From NCBI GenBank assembly GCA_964509885.1, contig CAZDZL010000097.1:1-5229 (forward strand): a stretch of DNA of 5,229 nucleotides, given 5' to 3'. A model generated the notes under the pieces. The model saw only the letters and a program-made list of their open reading frames with translations, had not been told where the DNA came from and made no database searches. The translations under genes were made by a program, and so were the position numbers. Positions within the stretch are counted from its first letter, which is position 1; each line of letters begins with the position of its first letter. Source of the DNA: Palsa-1447 sp964509885. GTDB taxonomy: Bacteria > Verrucomicrobiota > Verrucomicrobiia > Opitutales > Opitutaceae. This document shows positions 1-5,229 of the stretch, piece by piece.

Positions 1-125
1 AGCTCGAAGGATTCGCACTGCTGGGCGGCCTCGTTCCTCGGCTGCAGATGGAGCGACTGCCAGGCCGAGCCCACGGGGGTGCTGTGGGTGTACTTGGTCC
101 TGTGCGTGACGCTGTAGCGGGGCAT
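1..125 (-). CDS. Transglutaminase-like protein, N-terminal fragment (3' end beyond the window)
   Basis: ATG at 125-123 opens 41 complete codons that run off the window edge. The peptide starts MPRYSVTHRTKYTHSTPVG and continues with a W-Q-S-L-H-L-Q-P-R segment (22-30). This is the pattern of the bacterial transglutaminase-like N-terminal domain (a beta-rich region with Y-x-V-x-H-x-T-x-Y, then H-x-L-x-x-x-P-R), which normally precedes a Cys-His-Asp transglutaminase/protease core; that core is not in view. The ATG is 2 nt after the TGA of the ATP-grasp/alpha-E gene, so the two are almost certainly co-transcribed and probably translationally coupled. A stand-alone transglutaminase-like gene beside DUF2126 and ATP-grasp/alpha-E genes is the usual composition of this operon type, and it would be the second transglutaminase-type protein here. 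The frame was translated by hand; it is too short for most automatic callers. Whether the complete gene is intact cannot be told. Confidence 0.85.
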   Translation of the reverse strand, partial: MPRYSVTHRTKYTHSTPVGSAWQSLHLQPRNEAAQQCESFE

Positions 126-130
126 GGTCA
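123..130 (-). promoter_or_regulatory. Stop-start junction TGACCATG, probable translational coupling
   Basis: The TGA of the ATP-grasp/alpha-E gene and the ATG of the following transglutaminase gene are separated by two bases. No strong Shine-Dalgarno sequence is visible in the preceding 15 bases (CCCCAACCTGCGC region), so reinitiation by ribosomes ending the upstream gene is the simplest explanation for translation of the downstream one. The spacing is seen directly; the coupling is inferred. Confidence 0.5.
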
Positions 131-2647
131 GCGCAGGTTGGGGACCTGCTGGGTTCCGCCCGACACCTCGGAATGGCTGAAGTAGATCTGCGACAGCCGG
201 CTGTTGAACTCCGTGAGGATGGCCTCCGCCCCAGTGAAGAACGCCTGCGCCTGGTAGGGGTCGCTGGCGAGGACGGAGGGCTCGATCAGCTTGGCGTTGC
301 TGACCAGCCGGAACGCCGTGGCCCGGAGCGCCGAGACGGCGCGCGGCGCCAGCTCCTCCGGCAGCGCCGCCACGTGCTCCGCGATCCGGTCGGCCTGGAA
401 GCGGAGTCCCCTCGGGTTTTCCGGGGCGCCGATGAGCCACGCGAGGATCGACGACGGCTGATATACGCCGTGGTAGAGGCTCTTGTAGGTGAAAAGGCAC
501 GCCGTGTAGTGGAGAAGCGTCTGGAGCCGGAACTCGCTCGGGGGCTCGTCCGGCTCCCCGCCCGTCCGCTCCGGCAGCAGCAGCTCGTCGGCGAGGAAGA
601 CGATGTGCCTCGCCCGCTCGACCCGGAGCCCAAGCTTCAGGAAGTGCCAGCCGGTGTCGTGGGCGAGCGTCTCGCTGCCGAGGGCCTCGATCGACGCCAG
701 CTGCTGGCCGAGGTCGTGTGCGCCGAGCGGATTGCCGCCGGTGGCTATGGCCCTCAGGCGCCGTATGACCCTCCAGAACTCCGGCGGCAGGCTGACCTTC
801 ACCTGGTCCAGCACCCGGATCAGGCTGTCCAGGTTCGCAGCTAGACTTCCTGGCTGCTCCCGGTCGTCCGCCTCGGCCCGGATCTGGGCCGCCATGTCCG
901 AGAGGGTGGCTTCCTCGTCCGGCTCGCTCTGCAGGGAGGTCAGAAGCAGGCGCATGGCGTCCCGCGTCACCTCGGGATCGAGCGCCGCGGCCTCGCCCTG
1001 GAGCAGGGGGTCCAGCTGGTCGAGGAGACGGAGCATCTGGGCCGTGCGCTCCAGGTACCGGCCGAGCCAGTAGAGGTTGTCGGCCAGCCGGCTCGGCGTG
1101 CTTTCAACCCGGTGGTAGCCCGTCCCCGAGTCGGGAAGGATGATCACGGGCGGGTCATGGGGGGCGCCGGACGAGATCACCCAGGTATCCTTGGTCGCGC
1201 CGCCCTTCTGGAGGGACACGATCGCGTCGGCGCCCGTCGGGTCGAATCGGGTCAGGCCGCCGGGCATCACGCGGTACTCGCCGTCGTGCCAGGCGACGAA
1301 GAGCCGCATGACGAAGGGCACGGGCCGGAGTCCCCCCTCGGACCAGGCGGGCGTCGTGCCGAGAAGGAGGCGCTCCTGGCCGCAGAAATCGCCCGGGCGC
1401 GAACGTATGGCCGCGGCCAGTGCGTCGCGGTCGCTGCCGTTCAGAAGGGCACCATAGCGCGTCGCGGAGGCCCCGCGCGCCCGGAAGGCCGGCTTGATCA
1501 CGAGGGCCGAAAGGTTGTCGAGGACGTACTCCCTCGCCACCTTCTGCCCGCACCACCAGGTGGCGACGCTCGGCAGCCGCAGGGCCTCGCCGAGGACGGC
1601 CTGGCAGAGGGGTTTCAGGAAGGCGAGGAACGACGCGCTCTCGAGGGCGGCGCCGCCGATCTGGTTGGCGATGGCGACGCGGCCCCCATGGGCGGCGTGG
1701 ACCAGGCCCGGCACGCCGAGGACGGACTCGGAGTTGAGCTCCAGCGGGTCGCAGAAGCCGGAGTCCACCCGGCGGACGATCGCCGAGACCTTCCGGAGGC
1801 CCCCGACCGTCCGCAGGAAGACCTGCCGGTCCCGGGTCGTGAGGTCGGCCCCCTCGACCAGGGGGTAGCCGAGGTAGCGGGCGAGGTAGGCGTGCTCGTA
1901 GTAGGTCTCGTTGGCCGGGCCGGGCGTCAGGAAGACGATCCGGGCGTCCTCGCCCCGGCCGGGGGAAGGGGCGAGCTTGCCCAGGGAGGCGCCGAAGTCG
2001 TGGTAGAAAGGCGAGATCGGCTCGACGCCCATCCCCTGGAATTCCTGGGGGAGGGCGGTGTGGACGAGGAAGCGGTTCTGAAGCGTGTACCCCAGCCCCG
2101 AGGGGGCGTCCATCCGGTCCTGGAGGACCCACCACTTCCCGTCGGGCGCGCGGCCGATGTCGACCGCGTAGTGGTGCAGGAAGACGCCCGGCTGGCTCCC
2201 GAGGCCGACGCAGGGCCGAAGGAACCGGGGGTTTGCCATCGCGAGCTTGGCCGGGAGGATCCGGTTCCTGAGGAATTTCTGGGGACCGTAGAGGTCGGAA
2301 AGCAGCGTGTTGAAGAGCCTGGCCCTCTGGCGGAGCCCGTCGCTAAGGACCGCCCAGTCCTCCGCGCCCACGAGCTGGGGCACGACGTCGAGCGGCCAGG
2401 GCTTGGGGTCCGAGCGGGCCCCCGCGTAGACGTTCATGCTGACGTCCTGCTCCAGGACGGCCCGGCTGCAGGCCTCCGTGGCGCCACGGAGCGTCGCGTT
2501 GGCGTCCGGGCCCAGGCGCCCCAGGAACTGCGCCCACGCCGGCCGGATGGAGCCATCGGGCGCGCGGCACTCGTCGTAGCGGCCTGGAGGGCCGGCGTAC
2601 CCGGGCAGCGGGTCGTCGGTCAAGGCAAGGGGGGTCGGCGGAGCCAT
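128..2647 (-). CDS. Fused circularly permuted ATP-grasp and alpha-E domain protein
   Basis: A complete 839-residue gene, ATG 2647-2645 to TGA 130-128. Residues 1 to about 490 form a circularly permuted type 2 ATP-grasp module (DUF404/DUF407): YDECRAPDG (24-32), LLSDLYGPQ (115-123), DRMDAPSGLGYTLQNR (177-192), LTPGPANETYYEHAYLARY (240-258), RRVDSGFCDPLEL (292-304), VATWWCGQ (361-368), LVIKPAF (382-388, with Lys385 a candidate ATP contact) and MPGGLTR (461-467). A linker near 492-516 leads to an alpha-E domain (DUF403, about 517-825) with SRLADNLYWLGRYLER (519-534), FLKLGLRVERARHIVFLAD (669-687) and ENPRGL (743-748). ATP-grasp enzymes activate a carboxylate as acyl phosphate and join it to an amine; alpha-E is its habitual helical partner of unknown role. 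The frame stays open 438 codons further upstream, but that overlaps the DUF2126 gene and lacks family similarity; homology begins just after this ATG. No Shine-Dalgarno sits at normal distance. No signal peptide or membrane helix is seen. The two modules are often separate genes; fused forms of this length are also known. Confidence 0.95.
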   Translation of the reverse strand: MAPPTPLALTDDPLPGYAGPPGRYDECRAPDGSIRPAWAQFLGRLGPDANATLRGATEACSRAVLEQDVSMNVYAGARSDPKPWPLDVVPQLVGAEDWAVLSDGLRQRARLFNTLLSDLYGPQKFLRNRILPAKLAMANPRFLRPCVGLGSQPGVFLHHYAVDIGRAPDGKWWVLQDRMDAPSGLGYTLQNRFLVHTALPQEFQGMGVEPISPFYHDFGASLGKLAPSPGRGEDARIVFLTPGPANETYYEHAYLARYLGYPLVEGADLTTRDRQVFLRTVGGLRKVSAIVRRVDSGFCDPLELNSESVLGVPGLVHAAHGGRVAIANQIGGAALESASFLAFLKPLCQAVLGEALRLPSVATWWCGQKVAREYVLDNLSALVIKPAFRARGASATRYGALLNGSDRDALAAAIRSRPGDFCGQERLLLGTTPAWSEGGLRPVPFVMRLFVAWHDGEYRVMPGGLTRFDPTGADAIVSLQKGGATKDTWVISSGAPHDPPVIILPDSGTGYHRVESTPSRLADNLYWLGRYLERTAQMLRLLDQLDPLLQGEAAALDPEVTRDAMRLLLTSLQSEPDEEATLSDMAAQIRAEADDREQPGSLAANLDSLIRVLDQVKVSLPPEFWRVIRRLRAIATGGNPLGAHDLGQQLASIEALGSETLAHDTGWHFLKLGLRVERARHIVFLADELLLPERTGGEPDEPPSEFRLQTLLHYTACLFTYKSLYHGVYQPSSILAWLIGAPENPRGLRFQADRIAEHVAALPEELAPRAVSALRATAFRLVSNAKLIEPSVLASDPYQAQAFFTGAEAILTEFNSRLSQIYFSHSEVSGGTQQVPNLR

Positions 2648-2648
2648 C

Positions 2649-2673
2649 GAAAAAAGGGGCGTAAAGCCCCTTA
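2649..2673 (-). terminator. Intergenic hairpin with U6 tract (intrinsic terminator or attenuator candidate)
   Basis: Read on the minus strand after the last sense codon of the DUF2126 gene: TAAGGGGCTTTACGCCCC followed by TTTTTT. The perfect stem AAGGGGC/GCCCCTT (7 bp) encloses a 5-nt TTTAC loop; two of the six Ts close the stem and four remain as tail. The last two bases of the stop codon are in the stem. On the plus strand the same inverted repeat is followed by only two Ts, so its orientation matches the minus-strand operon. It lies between two genes expected to be co-expressed, so partial termination is more likely than a full stop. The stem's AAGGGG is also the best Shine-Dalgarno-like stretch ahead of the next gene. 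Confidence 0.6.
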
Positions 2674-5229
2674 TGACTGGGCGGGCTTTGCCTTGTCGGC
2701 AAGGCGCAGGTCGACCGTGTAGCGGAATTCCGGGGAGATCGGGCGCTCGGCCACCGGCTTCATGGGGCCGGGGGTGTAGCTCTGGGGGAAGAACCGGGCC
2801 AGGCGGCGGCTCTCCGCCTCGTAGGAATTTACCGGCATCTTGGCGTAGCTGCGGCCGCCGGGGTGGGCGACGTGGTAGGTGCAGCCGCCGATCGAGCGGC
2901 CGTTCCAGGTGTCGACGAGGTCGAAGACCAGGGGGCTGTCGACCCCGATCGTCGGGTGGAGCGCCGAGGGGGGCTGCCAGGCCCGGTACCGCACGCCGGC
3001 GACATGGTCGCCGCTCGCGGTGCCGGTCGAGTGGAGCGGGATCAGGACCCCGTTGCAGGCGACGACGTAGCGCTCCGGGGAAAGCCCCGAGAGCTTCACC
3101 TGGAGGCGCTCCACGGAGGAGTCGACGAAGCGGACGGTGCCCCCGATGCTTTCCTCGCCCATCACGTGCCAGGGCTCGAGGGCGTGGCGGAGCTCGATCT
3201 CCATCTCGTGGCAGCGCACGCGGCCGAGGACGGGGAGCCGGAACTCCAGGTGCGGGGCGAACCAGCTCTCCTGGAAGGGCAGGCCCCAGCCCTTCAGGTC
3301 GGCCACGACCTCGGCGATGTCGGCCTGCAGGAAGTGGTGCAGCATGAACCGGTCGTGGAGCTCCGTCCCCCAGCGGGCCAGCCGCCTTGGGCTGAACGGG
3401 TGCTCCCAGAAGCGGGCGACCAGCGCCCGCAGCAGCAGCTGCTGCACGAGGCTCATCCTCGGGTGGGGGGGCATCTCGAAGGCCCGGAACTCGAGGAGGC
3501 CCAGGCGGCCGGTCGCGCTGTCGGGCGAGTACAATTTGTCGATGCAGAACTCGGCCCTGTGGGTGTTGCCCGTGACGTCGACCAGCAGGTTCCGGAAGAT
3601 GCGGTCGACCAGCCAGGGCGGGCAGACGCCCGGGGCGTCGCCCGCCTTGGCGAGCTTGCGGTCGAGCTCCAGGAACGCGATCTCGAGCTCGTAGATGCTG
3701 TCGTTCCTCGCCTCGTCGATCCGGGGGCTCTGGCTCGTGGGGCCGATGAAGAGCCCGCTGAAGAGGTAGCTGAGCGCGGGATGCTGGTGCCAGTAGGCGA
3801 GCAGGCTCTTCAGCAGGTGGGGCCTCCGGAGGATGGGGCTGTCCTCGGGGGTCGGTCCCCCGAGCACCACGTGGTTGCCGCCGCCCGTGCCGACGTGGCG
3901 ACCGTCGACCATGAACTTCTCGGCGCAGAGCCCGCATTCCCGGGCGGTGTCGTAGAGCCACTGGGTCTTCGTGCAGAGCTCCGGCCAGGTTCCCGAGGGA
4001 TTGATGTTCACCTCGATGACGCCCGGGTCGGGCGTGATCTTGATGTTGTCCAGGATGGGGTCGAACGGGGGCAGGTACCCCTCGAGGACGACCGGCAGCC
4101 CCAGCGACGTGGCGGTCGCCTCGACATGGTCGAGGAGCACGAGGTAGTCGTCCACGCGGTCGACGGGCGGCAGGAAGATGTGAACGTTGCCGCCCCGCGT
4201 CTCGACGCAGAGGGCGATCCGCACCTCCGTGTCCGGGTTGGGCCCGATGGCCCCGGGAACCCTCCAGGGCTGGAGCGAAAGGGGCATCCTGAGGCCCATC
4301 GGGGAATCCCCCGGGATCAGGAACATCCTTCCCGCCACGAAATGCCAGGGCGACGACCTCCAGGCCCCGGACGGGTCGCGGATGACCGGGAGCGCGTAGC
4401 CGACCTCGGTGTCGACGCCGGCCTCGAGCATCGCGCCCAGGCGGTCCCTCTCCATCTTGTCGTTCGTGCTCACCTCATTGGGGTCGTACCCCGCGGGGAG
4501 CCTCCTCTCCCTCCAGACCGTGTAGAGGGCGTCCTCGTAGCCGGGGACGAGCCTGTCCTCGGCGATCCCCAGGCGCCCGGCGAGGGCGGCCGCGAAGGCG
4601 CGGGCGTCCCCGGCCGAGTGGGTCCCGGGCACGGTGGGGTCGGCGAGGAGGAGCGGGATGTGCCAGATGGGTTTCCCGTCCTTCCTCCAGTAGCAGGAGA
4701 GCACCCAGCGGGGCAGCGGTTCCCCCGGGTACCACTTCCCCTGGCCGTAGTGGACGAACCCGCCCTTCCCGAACTCCCTGAAGACCCGGGAGAACAGCTT
4801 GCCGGCCAGCTCGCGCTTGCGGGCACCCAGGGCCAGGATGTTCCACTCGGCGCCGTCCATGTCGTTTGCCGCGATGAAGGTGGGCTCGCCGCCTACGGTG
4901 AGTTTCACGTCCCCGGCCTCGAGGATCGTGTCGATCTTTAGCCCCACGGCGTCGATCGCGGCCCAGTCATCGGCGGAGTAGGGGAGCGTGACCCGGGGCG
5001 TCTCGAGGATGCGGCGCACGTTCATGGCGAAGGCGAAGGTGCTCTCGGATTTCTCGACGGCCCCGCTGATCGGGGCCGCGCTCGAGGGCTCGGGGGTGCA
5101 GGCGAGCGGGATGTGGCCCTCGCCCGCGAGGAGGCCCGAGGTCGGGTCGAGGCCGATCCAGCCGGCTCCGGGCAGGTAGACCTCGCACCACGCGTGCAGG
5201 TCCGTGAAGTCCTGGGAGGCGCCGGCGGG
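2671..5229 (-). CDS. Transglutaminase-like / DUF2126 putative amidoligase, 5' end beyond the window
   Basis: The frame is open from the window edge to TAA at 2673-2671, giving 852 residues. The first ATG at 5025 is internal: the 68 residues before it are the end of a transglutaminase core, with the catalytic His in DLHAW (5196-5194) and Asp in GLDPTSG (5148-5146). The catalytic Cys and N-terminal domain lie off the window; family members are about 1,100 residues, so roughly 250-300 are missing. Numbering from the internal Met, the DUF2126 part follows: VGGEPTF (44-50), HYGQGKWYPGE (92-102), YWRKDGKPIW (112-121), IPGDSPMGLR (237-246), EVNINPSGTWPEL (338-350), GTGGGNHVVLGG (379-390), LLEFRAFEMPPHPRMS (510-525). 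DUF2126 is a predicted glutamine-synthetase-fold amidoligase; the E/N-, GGGNH- and EFR-type motifs look like its active-site strands, which is inference. No signal peptide can be judged and no membrane segment is visible, so it is probably cytoplasmic. It is followed by the ATP-grasp/alpha-E gene, its usual partner. Substrate unknown. Confidence 0.95.
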   Translation of the reverse strand, partial: PAGASQDFTDLHAWCEVYLPGAGWIGLDPTSGLLAGEGHIPLACTPEPSSAAPISGAVEKSESTFAFAMNVRRILETPRVTLPYSADDWAAIDAVGLKIDTILEAGDVKLTVGGEPTFIAANDMDGAEWNILALGARKRELAGKLFSRVFREFGKGGFVHYGQGKWYPGEPLPRWVLSCYWRKDGKPIWHIPLLLADPTVPGTHSAGDARAFAAALAGRLGIAEDRLVPGYEDALYTVWRERRLPAGYDPNEVSTNDKMERDRLGAMLEAGVDTEVGYALPVIRDPSGAWRSSPWHFVAGRMFLIPGDSPMGLRMPLSLQPWRVPGAIGPNPDTEVRIALCVETRGGNVHIFLPPVDRVDDYLVLLDHVEATATSLGLPVVLEGYLPPFDPILDNIKITPDPGVIEVNINPSGTWPELCTKTQWLYDTARECGLCAEKFMVDGRHVGTGGGNHVVLGGPTPEDSPILRRPHLLKSLLAYWHQHPALSYLFSGLFIGPTSQSPRIDEARNDSIYELEIAFLELDRKLAKAGDAPGVCPPWLVDRIFRNLLVDVTGNTHRAEFCIDKLYSPDSATGRLGLLEFRAFEMPPHPRMSLVQQLLLRALVARFWEHPFSPRRLARWGTELHDRFMLHHFLQADIAEVVADLKGWGLPFQESWFAPHLEFRLPVLGRVRCHEMEIELRHALEPWHVMGEESIGGTVRFVDSSVERLQVKLSGLSPERYVVACNGVLIPLHSTGTASGDHVAGVRYRAWQPPSALHPTIGVDSPLVFDLVDTWNGRSIGGCTYHVAHPGGRSYAKMPVNSYEAESRRLARFFPQSYTPGPMKPVAERPISPEFRYTVDLRLADKAKPAQS

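Noticed and set aside
1155..2135. 326-codon minus-strand open frame in another register
   Set aside because: It overlaps the ATP-grasp gene completely and is dominated by Arg, Pro and Gly, as expected for a frame shadow.
2649..2673. The inverted repeat as a plus-strand terminator or an operator
   Set aside because: On the plus strand it lacks a T tract, no plus-strand gene ends there, and the asymmetric T6 tail fits a minus-strand RNA hairpin better than a protein-binding site.
1112..2722. 536-codon plus-strand open frame
   Set aside because: It is antisense to the ATP-grasp/alpha-E gene, has low-complexity composition (Gly, Arg, Pro, Val, Glu), and spans the intergenic hairpin. It is a typical antisense shadow of a GC-rich gene.
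2648..3961. 438-codon upstream extension of the ATP-grasp frame inside the DUF2126 gene
   Set aside because: It is rich in Arg, Pro, Gly and Ala with no family resemblance, while the overlapping frame encodes well-conserved DUF2126 motifs. It is open only because GC-rich DNA has few stops. Family similarity starts just after the ATG at 2647.
2863..4941. 692-codon plus-strand open frame
   Set aside because: It is antisense to the DUF2126 gene in the frame where conserved codons mirror into Val/Glu/Gly/Asp-rich text; no recognisable domain, and the minus-strand protein is unmistakable.
5023..5025. ATG as the true start of the DUF2126 protein
   Set aside because: The 68 in-frame codons before it encode the conserved His and Asp motifs of a transglutaminase core and join smoothly to the DUF2126 part, so this Met is internal and the gene continues beyond the window.
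4967..5191. 74-codon minus-strand open frame overlapping the transglutaminase end
   Set aside because: It is out of register with the conserved transglutaminase core and is Arg/Pro-rich; a shadow.

Overview
The window is GC-rich bacterial chromosomal DNA. All the coding capacity I can support lies on the minus strand, reading from high to low coordinates. It holds one tight three-gene run: the 3' part of a transglutaminase-DUF2126 (putative amidoligase) gene (5229 to 2671), a complete fused circularly permuted ATP-grasp / alpha-E gene (2647 to 128), and the first 41 codons of a stand-alone bacterial transglutaminase-like gene (125 to 1). The spacers are 23 nt and 2 nt, so there is almost no non-coding DNA. 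No RNA gene, mobile element, CRISPR array or repeat was seen, and no stretch over 300 bases lacks a gene.

All three proteins belong to one recognised bacterial gene neighbourhood. It combines transglutaminase-fold enzymes, ATP-dependent amide-bond-forming ligases (ATP-grasp and glutamine-synthetase-like folds) and the helical alpha-E domain, often with a proteasome-like (Anbu-type) peptidase nearby. Comparative genomics of amidoligases by the Aravind group predicted that such operons make or attach a peptide-like tag or metabolite. The chemistry and the substrate remain unproven to my knowledge. The natural reading is that the DUF2126 and ATP-grasp proteins form amide bonds, and the transglutaminase-like enzymes cleave or rearrange amide or isopeptide bonds in the same product. 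No peptidase gene is inside this window.

The most distinctive non-coding feature is a hairpin with a U6 tract, shaped like an intrinsic terminator, that fills the 23-nt spacer between the first two genes. The ATG of the ATP-grasp gene lies 2 nt after the U tract. The only good Shine-Dalgarno-like stretch is buried in the hairpin stem. This may be a partial terminator or translational switch setting the ratio of the two enzymes.

Taxonomy cannot be fixed from the window. High GC, weak use of Shine-Dalgarno sequences and the fused ATP-grasp/alpha-E architecture would suit a high-GC Gram-negative lineage such as Planctomycetota, Verrucomicrobiota or a proteobacterium; this is a weak guess. Long open frames on the plus strand and in other minus-strand frames are GC-driven shadows and are not annotated.
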